From SIG291 sp045543455 (lineage in GTDB: Bacteria; Bacillota; Clostridia; Lachnospirales; Lachnospiraceae): a stretch of 17,237 nt of DNA. Shown one piece after another: positions 6,551 to 13,309 of this stretch (position 1 is the first letter of the stretch; the number at the start of each line of letters is the position of its first letter). The notes beneath the pieces were generated by a model. The model ran no database searches. It saw nothing but the letters and a program-made list of their open reading frames with translations, and was not told the origin of the DNA. The stretch spans positions 1 through 17,237 of the forward strand of contig JAZQMK010000032.1 of assembly GCA_045543455.1 (NCBI GenBank), in the 5' to 3' direction. A program made the position numbers and the translations under genes.

Positions 6551-7525
6551 TTAATAAACCACCTGATTACGACCGTTAGCCTTAGCCAAATAAAGCTTTT
6601 CATCTGCTTTTTTAACATTTTCATCAGGAGGAAGTTCTTCATCAACCTTAACCACACCTAGCGACATAGTCACCTTAATAAACTGGTCATTATATGTATG
6701 CATAGCTGTTTCTACTTTTCTTCTTATTAATTCCGCCATAATTATAGCATTTTCCAAATCGCCCTCATACAACATCACAAGAAATTCTTCTCCACCCCAA
6801 CGTATAACAATTCCATCACTGCCGACACATCCCCTTAAAATCTTTGCAACATTAACAAGAACTGCATCACCGCCATTGTGACCATAATTATCATTAACCT
6901 TTTTAAAGAAATCAATATCGCACATAATAAAGCAAAGCTGTCTTTCATCATCCACAATAGCTTCTCTGTACGCATTTTCAAAAATATGTCTGTTCTTAAG
7001 ACCTGTAAGCCTGTCAACACGGCTGACAGTCTGTAGAAGATGAGTCTCTAACATCTTACCACTGTATACTGCTGCCAAAGCAAGTCTGCTGACATCAGAA
7101 TCATCAAAGCCATCAGTGCCAATTTTATTAATCGCCTGATAAGCTCCTATAACCTTCCCATCTTCATTAGTTACAGGCATACATAAAATAGACTTAGTAA
7201 CATAGCCGGTACTTTTATCAACCTCTCTGTTAAATCTCTCATCTCCATACGGATCATTGATTATAACAACTTCATTAGCCTTAATGGATGCACCAATAAT
7301 ACCACTGCCTTCTGCAACAGTAATCTTATCAGTTCCCGAACTGGCAAGGGTCCAGTATTGCTTATGCTCTCTATCCCAATACCAAAAAGATGCTCTATCC
7401 GAATTAACCAAAACTCTTCCCAAATCTGTAAGAATACGTATAGTCTTATTAAAATCCTTTTCACCTATCAAAAGATTCATATAATGAAATATACCTTGCA
7501 GTACACCTTCTGCATTATCAAACAT
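6551..7525 (-). CDS. GAF-GGDEF diguanylate cyclase
   Basis: The 324-aa protein has an N-terminal GAF domain (about 25-160; ASFWYWD, GIIGASIKANEVVIINDPYGDERF, SILCMPV and VIGAYQAINK are typical) and a GGDEF domain (about 165-324). The latter has DRLTGLKNR, CDIDFFKKVNDNYGH with metal ligand D203, and an intact active site GGEEF (244-248), so it should join two GTP into c-di-GMP. The inhibitory RxxD site normally five residues before GGEEF is absent (GSDGIVIRW), so product inhibition is probably weak. The start is MFDNAEG: GGAGGTG stands 7 bases before this ATG. It is the first gene of the cluster and follows a good promoter. There is no membrane segment, so the GAF domain probably senses a cytosolic ligand. 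Confidence 0.94.
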   Translation of the reverse strand: MFDNAEGVLQGIFHYMNLLIGEKDFNKTIRILTDLGRVLVNSDRASFWYWDREHKQYWTLASSGTDKITVAEGSGIIGASIKANEVVIINDPYGDERFNREVDKSTGYVTKSILCMPVTNEDGKVIGAYQAINKIGTDGFDDSDVSRLALAAVYSGKMLETHLLQTVSRVDRLTGLKNRHIFENAYREAIVDDERQLCFIMCDIDFFKKVNDNYGHNGGDAVLVNVAKILRGCVGSDGIVIRWGGEEFLVMLYEGDLENAIIMAELIRRKVETAMHTYNDQFIKVTMSLGVVKVDEELPPDENVKKADEKLYLAKANGRNQVVY

Positions 7526-7582
7526 AGCCCACACCTCCAGTGTCATATTATATTAGATTGAATTCCGATTTTGTTTATACAT

Positions 7583-7611
7583 ATTCTACCACACATTCTA
7601 TTTTTTCACAA
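7583..7611 (-). promoter_or_regulatory. promoter of the GGDEF-TIR-cyclase-LysR cluster
   Basis: On the minus strand TTGTGA (7606-7611) and TAGAAT (7583-7588) are separated by 17 bases, close to the sigma-A consensus. It stands 58 bases before the GGDEF start codon and 9 bases below the terminator tract of the upstream TIR gene, so the two transcription units are separate. No other convincing promoter is seen inside the cluster. Confidence 0.7.
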
Positions 7612-7619
7612 TATTAGCA

Positions 7620-7651
7620 AAGAAAAAAAGAATGCACAAAGTACATTCTTT
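7620..7651 (-). terminator. terminator of the phosphatase-TIR operon
   Basis: An 8-bp stem (AAAGAATG 7627-7634 with CATTCTTT 7644-7651) is followed on the minus strand by a long T-run. It overlaps the TAA of the membrane TIR gene and separates that operon from the GGDEF cluster. Confidence 0.8.
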
Positions 7652-9107
7652 ATTTCACCTCTTTTATACACTGGGCAGTTAAATCAATAGTCATAGCTGG
7701 ACGTATACCAAAACTTTCCACGCCAACTTCCCATTCATAAATATTATTTTCATAGTATCCATTGCCCACCAGATAGCATTTTGAAGAAGAAGTCAGTACC
7801 GGTTCTCTCAACCACCACATCATAGTCTCCACTCCAAAATCCAAACAGTAGTCCTTATACCAGAAAGTCTCATTTTTACTAATAGCCGATGCTGTTGGCT
7901 TTGCAAGCAAAGATACATCTGCCTGCTTAAACCATTCAAGCTCATCCTTAGACAACAAGAACACCTTATCCTCTGTTATCATTATTCCACCTTCATTAAG
8001 GGCATTTTCTTTAGTTTCAACAGTTGTTACCAAAATGGCATTTAACTCTTCTTCATTAAAACTTTTTAAAAATCCGGCTTCATTATTGTAACCATTTTTA
8101 CCGTCAGCCATTGCTGATGATGCCGGCACCTGTCCTTCATAAACCACATTTATTTTGTCAGAATTAAGCCATGTACGAATATTAGAATTAATCCAGCTAC
8201 TGTCACCTCTTACAAATGCCTGTAGCTCCATATCAGTCTCAGCCTCCGAATCAGAAGAATAGTAGCTTACATTGTCTTTATAATTATATCTGCCACTTTC
8301 TGCCGCATCATAAGCCTTTACCGTAAGGACATCCCTTGCAACCACCACTGCCGACTTGCCATCCTCAGAAATCTTTATTACATTCCAGTAAATCTCTTCA
8401 CCATTATATTTACCCATAACAACAGTATCGCCAAGCTGTATACCATCTTCATCTTCATTAGCTGTAGGACCCTGTGTCGTCTGCTCCTTAGTCGCACTCT
8501 GACTTGATGAATTTTCCTTAGTCGTAGCATTTTCATTGGACACAATATCACCATTGCCATCATCCTTTGGTGACTTATCCTGCAATCCAATAACAGCCAC
8601 TATAGCAATAGCTAATATAGCTACTGCCGCCACTATGCCACCAATTATAAATCCAAGCTTTTTACCCGATTTTTTCTTAGGGAAGGCATTACCCATAGTG
8701 GCAGGCGCCACTGGCGTTGCAGAACTGTCCTTAATATTTTCAACGCTATTTATAACATCTTCATAGCTATCTCTACCAGCAAACATCCACTGATGTGTCA
8801 TCAGGAAATATTCCATTGACTTAGTAAGCTGAACCTCCTCAAGAGTGTACACCAATATTGGAATATTTTTAGTAACCGCTCGCTCCACTTCTCTAAGTAC
8901 ATGTGGTGAACGATTTGCCTCATTAGACAATACCAACAGCACCGCATCCGAGCTATCAATACCATTAGCAATTTCCTCTGCATAAGGAAATCCCGAACGA
9001 ATATCTCTTGGTGCTATAAAACACTGATTACCTCTGCTTTCAATACCGGCACAAAGTTCATTTGCCACATCCGCCTCTTTGGACGAATGTGAAATAAAAA
9101 TCTTCAT
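7650..9107 (-). CDS. membrane-anchored TIR protein with extracellular DUF6273 domain
   Basis: This 485-aa protein begins with a TIR domain (about 1-128): KIFISHSSKEADVA, CFIAPRDIRSGFPYAEEIANGI, DAVLLVLS, and the candidate catalytic E73 in HVLREVERA. The Trp of the WxxxE motif is not conserved. A basic stretch (KKKSGKK, about 144-150) and a hydrophobic helix (about 151-174) place the TIR domain in the cytoplasm and the rest outside. A Ser/Thr/Gln/Asn/Glu-rich linker (about 175-222) leads to a C-terminal domain (about 225-480) that I recognise as DUF6273-like: LGDTVVMGKYNGEEIYWNVI, the WINSNIRTWLN segment and the closing FGIRPAMTIDL. There is no signal peptide, so it is probably single-pass. 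It lies 18 bases after the phosphatase gene with AAAGGAGA as ribosome site. A plausible role is transmembrane sensing that controls TIR activity; this is inference. Confidence 0.92.
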   Translation of the reverse strand: MKIFISHSSKEADVANELCAGIESRGNQCFIAPRDIRSGFPYAEEIANGIDSSDAVLLVLSNEANRSPHVLREVERAVTKNIPILVYTLEEVQLTKSMEYFLMTHQWMFAGRDSYEDVINSVENIKDSSATPVAPATMGNAFPKKKSGKKLGFIIGGIVAAVAILAIAIVAVIGLQDKSPKDDGNGDIVSNENATTKENSSSQSATKEQTTQGPTANEDEDGIQLGDTVVMGKYNGEEIYWNVIKISEDGKSAVVVARDVLTVKAYDAAESGRYNYKDNVSYYSSDSEAETDMELQAFVRGDSSWINSNIRTWLNSDKINVVYEGQVPASSAMADGKNGYNNEAGFLKSFNEEELNAILVTTVETKENALNEGGIMITEDKVFLLSKDELEWFKQADVSLLAKPTASAISKNETFWYKDYCLDFGVETMMWWLREPVLTSSSKCYLVGNGYYENNIYEWEVGVESFGIRPAMTIDLTAQCIKEVK

Positions 9108-9125
9108 AAATATTGTATCTCCTTT

Positions 9126-9593
9126 TTAAATGAGTCCTTCATCCTTCAAATGCTCTAATAAAGCCTCACAGCCCTTTAACACATCCCTATAGGTAGCATC
9201 AAAATTGCCTGTATACCAAGGATCTGCAATAGACTTCCCATTTTCTCCTGCAAAATCAAGCAACATACTGACCTTGCCCTCTGGGTCATCTCCTATTATT
9301 CGCATAAGATTACGCACATTATTACTATCCATAACTATAAGATAGTCATATATATTATAATCTTTTTTTGTAATTTGTACAGCCCTATGTTCTCCACAAG
9401 GCACTCCAACTTCTCTTAATTTTTGTCTCGTTCCATAATGCACACCATTACCGATTTCTTCTCTGCTTGTAGCAGCCGAATCGATTATAAAATAATGTGC
9501 CAGACCTGCTTTGTTAACCAGGTCCTGCATAACATATTGAGCCATTGGCGAACGACAAATGTTGCCGTGGCAGATGAATAGTATTTTTATCAT
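9126..9593 (-). CDS. low-molecular-weight protein tyrosine phosphatase
   Basis: The 155-aa protein has the P-loop C8-x5-R14-S15 (ICHGNICRS) at its extreme N-terminus and the general-acid Asp in DPW (D124), both essential in this family; length is typical. It hydrolyses phosphotyrosine (or phosphoarginine, in YwlE-like members) on proteins. The start is the ATG of MIKILF, with AAGGAG 10 bases upstream; a TTG 9 bases earlier is too close to that site. In Firmicutes such genes often sit near kinases or capsule genes, but here the only operon partner is the membrane TIR gene 18 bases downstream. A diverged copy of its first codons occurs at 13756-13803. Confidence 0.94.
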   Translation of the reverse strand: MIKILFICHGNICRSPMAQYVMQDLVNKAGLAHYFIIDSAATSREEIGNGVHYGTRQKLREVGVPCGEHRAVQITKKDYNIYDYLIVMDSNNVRNLMRIIGDDPEGKVSMLLDFAGENGKSIADPWYTGNFDATYRDVLKGCEALLEHLKDEGLI

Positions 9594-9677
9594 AGTTATC
9601 AAACTCCTTAAATTGCCCAGTTTTGCAGGATATTCCGGGGTTATGGTTAAATTGTTGTTTGGTTGTTAAGTAAGCAT

Positions 9678-9712
9678 ATAAATGAAAGTGCGTTATACAC
9701 ACTTTCATTTAT
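9678..9712. repeat. 13-bp perfect inverted repeat at the phosphatase transcription start
   Basis: ATAAATGAAAGTG (9678-9690) and CACTTTCATTTAT (9700-9712) pair perfectly around a 9-base loop. It begins 5 bases below the -10 box of the phosphatase promoter, so it covers the likely +1 and the first bases of the RNA. It could be an operator or a 5' stem-loop of the transcript. The tail beyond is not T-rich enough for a convincing terminator. Confidence 0.7.
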
Positions 9713-9717
9713 CAAGA

Positions 9718-9745
9718 ATTATAGCATATTTTTGCAAGTTGTGAC
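9718..9745 (-). promoter_or_regulatory. promoter of the phosphatase-TIR operon
   Basis: On the minus strand a perfect TATAAT (9718-9723) is preceded by TGC, an extended -10, with GTCACA 16 bases further upstream as a fair -35. This predicts a 5' leader of roughly 115-120 bases before the phosphatase ATG, starting with the inverted repeat described at 9678-9712. Confidence 0.6.
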
Positions 9746-9751
9746 TAGGTG

Positions 9752-9793
9752 TTAGTAGTAGAAATAGTAGTAAAAGGGAAATCCTACTACTAA
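9752..9793 (-). terminator. hairpin over the stop of the 395-aa gene
   Basis: TTAGTAGTAG (9752-9761) and CTACTACTAA (9784-9793) form a 10-bp inverted repeat with a 22-base loop, overlapping the TAG at 9790-9792. A shorter alternative pairing uses an internal GTAGTA copy. There is no T-run after it, so it is at best a weak terminator or an RNA-stabilising stem. Confidence 0.4.
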
Positions 9794-10977
9794 TCGGCGC
9801 TTTCTAGTTGTTCACGAAGACATTCTATCACAACTTCTATCTTTTTAATGAATCCCTTTCTCTTTGCACAATTTTCCATCGCCTCAAACACTTCCTCATA
9901 CCCCGAATAAATAATATCTTCTTTCTCAAACACTTCCTCTTTTAAAATATCGTATTCACTATTTTCTCTAAGCATATTTGCTAATTTAATCATTCCAAGC
10001 ATGAAATAACTTCTTCTATGAATTCTATTCTCTATATTATCAATATATTTATCATTAGAAATTACAATTGATTCCCCTTTTTCATCAACATACTCCCATA
10101 AAAAAAAGAAGTTAATATATTTATTGAACCACTTATTGTTCCATTCAATTTTAATCGTATTCCATCTACTTTTATATACAAGATTGCATTTATTTTTTAA
10201 TTCTTTTAATGAACGATCCCAATAGTCGTTTATGCCTGCATCACAACCACGCATTGGATTAAAGTATGCTGGAACTAACACGAAATTACCAATCGTACTT
10301 ACTAATAGCGCTGATTTATTGTATTTTTCCAAAAATATACAAACCCTCTCTGTTTTTTTGCATAGTAACCAATCTACATATGCATTACTAACCCTTACTT
10401 TGGAACAATTTTTCTTATCTGGAAAAACATCTTTCAAATATTCTTGCCAAACTGTACTACTTTTTCCAAACTCCTCACTATTTCTTACTGCATTAATAAT
10501 AGTTATTGCAAGAGTATTCATTGTTTCTGGACCCATTTGTATGTTTTCAAAATCACACTTTGCATATCTATATACTAAATTGGTATCTTCCTTTTTATCG
10601 CTCCAACCCCATAATGTTCTATAGACCATTCGTGCTAAAAAGCAAATCTTCTCCTGTTCAATATAATTGCTTGGAGCACTTATAGTTCCATCGCAATCAA
10701 ATGACACAACATCCGGTGTCATTTTGTATGAATATAATCTTCTAATATTATTACTATCATATGGATTATGACATTTTCTATATTCACAATATTTTTCTAT
10801 ATCCATATACATTTTTTCATCAAACTGAAACTTAAAATCATATATATCTGCATTTGCAGATTCTATATACTCTTCTAATGAATTAAACAACACACTCACC
10901 TTCCTTATATTAAGTATTATATCGTCATCCACATCATTTTTCCATAGAAAAAACGCCCCAGTATATTTTGCCTCCAC
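9790..10977 (-). CDS. unrecognised 395-aa protein
   Basis: I do not recognise this protein. It is soluble, rich in aromatic and charged residues, with no signal peptide or membrane helix. Notable stretches are SFDCDGTISAPSN (about 92-104), RTLWGWSDK, the MGPETMNTLAITIINAVRNSE helix, PAYFNPMRGCDAG, and a highly charged helical C-terminus. FDCDGT resembles HAD motif I, but other HAD motifs are not evident. The GTG at 10977 is the earliest possible start (an in-frame TAA lies 9 bases upstream) and has no clear ribosome site; a GGAGG falls just inside the coding region, so the start is uncertain. It is divergent from the XRE gene and shares the intergenic space that holds paired operator-like repeats. 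It is AT-richer than the genes to its left, fitting acquired DNA. Confidence 0.75.
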   Translation of the reverse strand: MEAKYTGAFFLWKNDVDDDIILNIRKVSVLFNSLEEYIESANADIYDFKFQFDEKMYMDIEKYCEYRKCHNPYDSNNIRRLYSYKMTPDVVSFDCDGTISAPSNYIEQEKICFLARMVYRTLWGWSDKKEDTNLVYRYAKCDFENIQMGPETMNTLAITIINAVRNSEEFGKSSTVWQEYLKDVFPDKKNCSKVRVSNAYVDWLLCKKTERVCIFLEKYNKSALLVSTIGNFVLVPAYFNPMRGCDAGINDYWDRSLKELKNKCNLVYKSRWNTIKIEWNNKWFNKYINFFFLWEYVDEKGESIVISNDKYIDNIENRIHRRSYFMLGMIKLANMLRENSEYDILKEEVFEKEDIIYSGYEEVFEAMENCAKRKGFIKKIEVVIECLREQLESAD

Positions 10978-11087
10978 TGTTTTTTATTATAATTGTATCT
11001 ACTTAATCTATAATAAAATTTCTTTTACAACACTTAAAAATTATCACAATTATCACTTTAATGTAATATCCACATTCGTTAAACAGC

Positions 11088-11131
11088 ACAATATTTTGTG
11101 TTTTCTCCACTTTATTTTCACAAAATATTGT
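11088..11131. promoter_or_regulatory. paired operator-like inverted repeats upstream of the XRE gene
   Basis: ACAATATTTTGTG (11088-11100) and CACAAAATATTGT (11119-11131) are perfect inverted copies 18 bases apart. Each half is itself nearly palindromic (ACAA-x-AT-x-TTGT), so these look like two full operators facing each other. They sit between the divergent 395-aa gene and the XRE gene, 7 bases upstream of the XRE -35 box, as expected for self-regulation by the XRE protein. Confidence 0.7.
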
Positions 11132-11138
11132 TTCGTAC

Positions 11139-11167
11139 TTGACAAAATGATAATTTCGCCTTATTAT
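11139..11167 (+). promoter_or_regulatory. strong promoter of the XRE-ImmA operon
   Basis: Consensus TTGACA (11139-11144) and TATTAT (11162-11167) are exactly 17 bases apart, about 50 bases before the XRE start codon. The nearly ideal elements suggest a promoter that needs a repressor to be held off. Confidence 0.85.
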
Positions 11168-11216
11168 TTCAGTGAGAACATGAAAACTACACAAAAAAAC
11201 TAAAGGAGGACGCACT

Positions 11217-11537
11217 ATGGCAAATAAGATAGGCAAAAGAATATCTGAATTGTTAACAGAAAGGGGGATTTCCCAAAAAGATTTGTCAATTAAAGCCAAC
11301 ATAACAGAATCCGCTGTATCCCACTATGTAAATGGCGACCGTATTCCACGAGGTGTAAACTTAGCAAAGATTGCAACTGCATTGGATACTACTACTGATT
11401 ATCTTTTAGGCGTAGGCGAAACAACAGATAAAGATGAGGATATTGCACTAGCAAAAACATTAATCGCACGTAACGCAGGAGATTTATCAGAAACTGAAAG
11501 ACTTGAATTAATAAGTTTATTAACCCACAAAAAATAA
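11217..11537 (+). CDS. XRE family (Cro/CI-type) repressor
   Basis: The 106-aa protein carries a HTH_3 domain in residues 4-65: KRISELLTERGISQKDLSIKA with the recognition helix in ITESAVSHYVNGDR, followed by VNLAKIATALDTTTDYLLG. Its C-terminal 40 residues are helical and acidic and may dimerise or be the protease target. AAGGAGGA precedes the ATG by 6 bases. It is followed after 13 bases by an ImmA/IrrE protease gene, the classic pairing in which the protease cleaves the repressor to release the operon (ICEBs1 ImmR-ImmA, DdrO-IrrE). It most likely binds the paired repeats at 11088-11131. Confidence 0.93.
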   Translation: MANKIGKRISELLTERGISQKDLSIKANITESAVSHYVNGDRIPRGVNLAKIATALDTTTDYLLGVGETTDKDEDIALAKTLIARNAGDLSETERLELISLLTHKK

Positions 11538-11550
11538 GGAGGACTTGTAC

Positions 11551-12099
11551 TTGCGACTCAAAGATGAAACATACGAATACATAAAACAAGTTGTAATTGA
11601 CAACTTCATTTATTATAAAATCAGAGGCATTCCCATTAATCCCTTTGAAATTGCTATCACACTTGGAATAACTATTATTCCTTATTCCGCACTTAGCGAA
11701 CGTGCAAAGGAACTTAGTCTAAAAACAAGTATTGATGGTTATTCGGTACCTGGAAGTGATGGTTCATATACCATTTACTATAACGATAATTGTCGCAGTT
11801 ACGGTAGAGTCAAAAATACTATAATGCATGAAATTGCACATTTTCTTCTCGGTCACACACAAGACGGACCTTCAGAAGAAGCCGAGGCAAACTTCTTTGC
11901 AAAATATGCATTAGCTCCACCACCATTAATCCACAATATGCGCGGCGAGATAAATCCACACACTATAACAGAGGTTTTTCAAATCAGTGTAAGTGCTGCA
12001 CTTAACGCTTTTGATTATTATCAAAAATGGTTACGATTTGGCAAAGACAATTACACTGAGTATGAAATACAATTACTAGAACTCTTCGAAGTAGCTTAG
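11551..12099 (+). CDS. ImmA/IrrE family metallo-endopeptidase
   Basis: The 182-aa protein has a zinc-protease HEIAH at residues 93-97 (IMHEIAHFLLGH) and a likely third ligand E112 in SEEAEANFFAKYALAPP, the signature of ImmA/IrrE (peptidase family M78). Such proteases cleave a partner XRE repressor on a damage or cell-cell signal. The start is a TTG at 11551: AAGGAGGA (11536-11543) is 7 bases before it, while the TTG at 11545 is only 1 base away. It is the second gene of the operon and ends with its TAG overlapping the ribosome site of the next small gene, suggesting coupling. Confidence 0.93.
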   Translation: MRLKDETYEYIKQVVIDNFIYYKIRGIPINPFEIAITLGITIIPYSALSERAKELSLKTSIDGYSVPGSDGSYTIYYNDNCRSYGRVKNTIMHEIAHFLLGHTQDGPSEEAEANFFAKYALAPPPLIHNMRGEINPHTITEVFQISVSAALNAFDYYQKWLRFGKDNYTEYEIQLLELFEVA

Positions 12100-12111
12100 G
12101 AGGTGATTCAA

Positions 12112-12279
12112 TTGATTGTCGAAGAAAAAGAAAAAGCACCATATAAATTGTTGGCGCAATTCATACGATGCTCGTTCCATGGATATTTTATATCCCATAA
12201 TTCACATACCTTTTTATATCATATCCATGGAAAAAATGCAACTACAAACAAGCATAAAATCCACGGAAAAATGTGGTAG
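12112..12279 (+). CDS. 55-aa His-rich small protein
   Basis: A TTG start at 12112 is preceded by AGGAGGTGA (12098-12106) at 5 bases, a near-perfect ribosome site that overlaps the ImmA stop, and the frame is open to TAG 12277-12279. The peptide starts acidic/basic (MIVEEKEKAPYKLLAQ) and becomes rich in His, Phe and Tyr (SFHGYFISHNSHTF, YHIHGKN, HKIHGKMW). The ribosome site and place in the operon support translation. The coding region also contains a 12-bp inverted repeat (12175-12232), which partly dictates its composition. I do not recognise the family. Confidence 0.6.
   Translation: MIVEEKEKAPYKLLAQFIRCSFHGYFISHNSHTFLYHIHGKNATTNKHKIHGKMW
12175..12232. repeat. 12-bp inverted repeat inside the small gene
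   Basis: TTCCATGGATAT (12175-12186) and ATATCCATGGAA (12221-12232) are perfect inverted copies 34 bases apart, each containing the CCATGG palindrome. A related ATCCACGGAA follows at about 12259-12268. It could form a long hairpin in the operon mRNA between ImmA and DUF4417, or be a binding site. There is no T-run, so it is not a simple terminator. Confidence 0.65.
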
Positions 12280-12291
12280 AAAGAGGTAAAT

Positions 12292-12939
12292 ATGTTAAAA
12301 ACAGGAAAAGCGAAATATGATATTTTTCGCACTTATTACTGGCACAACGCCGAACTCGTTGGTAACTACAAAATGCCACAATTGGAAGCAACACAAGCCA
12401 TTCCATTTAACGTAATCAGTTTTAACGAGCGTACTGGAATTGCTCACCCAGAAGAACATTGGGTAGACTTTTTTATCGATGACCCATTATTTGAACCGTT
12501 TTGGAATCATCCCGAAAAAAGTTTCTCCAATCTCAAAAAGTTTGCTGGAATTATTGCTACGGATTATTCTATGTATCCAGAATTACTTCCTGCACAGCGT
12601 ATTTGGAACTGTACACGCAATCGTGTACTTGCATATTATCTTCAACAGAATGGATTTAATGTAATTCCTGTCGCATCTTGGTGTCTGGAAGAAGACTTTG
12701 AATGGTGCTTTGACGGATTACCAACTGACAGTTCTATTGCAATTACTACTAATGGATGTAAATCTAGTACATACGCTAAAAAGATTTTCTTTAAAGGCGT
12801 TGAAGAGTTAATTGCGCAGAAGAATCCATCCACTTTAGTCGTATGTGGTAGAGAAGTTCCTGAATTGAATGAAATGACAAACGTTATGTACTATCCTAGC
12901 TTCTCTCAGAGATGGAAGGAGCGTGTTAAAAATGGGTAG
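12292..12939 (+). CDS. DUF4417 domain protein
   Basis: The 215-aa protein matches my memory of DUF4417: WVDFFIDDPLFEPFWNHPEK, LKKFAGIIATDYSMYPELL, the WNCTRNRVLAYYLQQNGFNVIPV segment, FCFDGLP-like FEWCFDGLP, and SIAITTNGC. DUF4417 is common in phages, plasmids and conjugative elements of Firmicutes and has no established function to my knowledge. AAAGAGGT precedes the ATG. It is the fourth gene of the XRE-ImmA operon, and its last 8 bases overlap the start of the next gene. Confidence 0.9.
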   Translation: MLKTGKAKYDIFRTYYWHNAELVGNYKMPQLEATQAIPFNVISFNERTGIAHPEEHWVDFFIDDPLFEPFWNHPEKSFSNLKKFAGIIATDYSMYPELLPAQRIWNCTRNRVLAYYLQQNGFNVIPVASWCLEEDFEWCFDGLPTDSSIAITTNGCKSSTYAKKIFFKGVEELIAQKNPSTLVVCGREVPELNEMTNVMYYPSFSQRWKERVKNG

Positions 12940-13309
12940 CAGAGGTTCATTTCTTGAAAGCGGAGGCTTTAGCACTCCGCACAAATGGGACACCATTGAT
13001 TATATTGATGGAATAAAGGTGTTAGCTCCTAAAGACGAAAAAGCAAGTATGAGTCTTCCTGAACGTTCTAACACCCCTGGAACATCATATGTCATCTACA
13101 GAAAAGATGGCACTTTTGACCAATTAAGAGTCTTCGGAGCAGACCGCATTCCACAATTTGACATTGATTATGGTATGCACCAAGGAAAAAAATATCTTCA
13201 TGTTCATTACTATGAAGATGGCATTCGCAGCAACAAACCAGTAGAATTGTATCATTCCGATGTTCTTTATCGAAAATACAAATCACTTTTCAAGGAGGTA
13301 ATCAAATGA
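12932..13309 (+). CDS. 125-aa protein resembling phage-borne toxin-like domains
   Basis: I place the start at the ATG of MGSRGSF, with GGAAGGAG 10 bases upstream; a GTG at 12923 sits 1 base from that site. The protein has a Gly/Ser N-terminus, then LPERSNTPGTSY, YRKDGTFDQLRVFG, DIDYGMHQGKKYLHVHYY (His 83, 90, 92) and a basic tail. The order 'SxTP...Y...DG...Q.R.F...DID...H.G...HxH' resembles, from memory, the small C-terminal domains called polymorphic toxin type 50-like or found on MuF/phage head proteins. No secretion signal is seen. It overlaps DUF4417 by 8 bases and the next gene by 4. Toxin activity is an untested inference. Confidence 0.8.
   Translation: MGSRGSFLESGGFSTPHKWDTIDYIDGIKVLAPKDEKASMSLPERSNTPGTSYVIYRKDGTFDQLRVFGADRIPQFDIDYGMHQGKKYLHVHYYEDGIRSNKPVELYHSDVLYRKYKSLFKEVIK

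Noticed and set aside
2468..7525. Calling the cluster a known Pycsar, CBASS or Thoeris system
   Set aside because: The TIR protein lacks a cyclic-nucleotide-binding, SAVED or CARF domain, the cyclase is a long receiver-linked enzyme, and no SIR2/SLOG or CD-NTase gene is present.
9514..9708. 64-codon minus-strand frame overlapping the phosphatase 5' end
   Set aside because: It lies in a different frame over the phosphatase leader and P-loop region, has no ribosome site and reads as a low-quality peptide.
10684..10701. HAD phosphatase motif I (FDCDGT) in the 395-aa protein
   Set aside because: It lies about 93 residues from the N-terminus and no convincing motifs II-IV follow, so it is probably coincidental.
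11003..11302. 99-codon minus-strand frame antisense to the XRE promoter and gene
   Set aside because: It crosses the operators, promoter and XRE start, with no ribosome site and no protein-like pattern.
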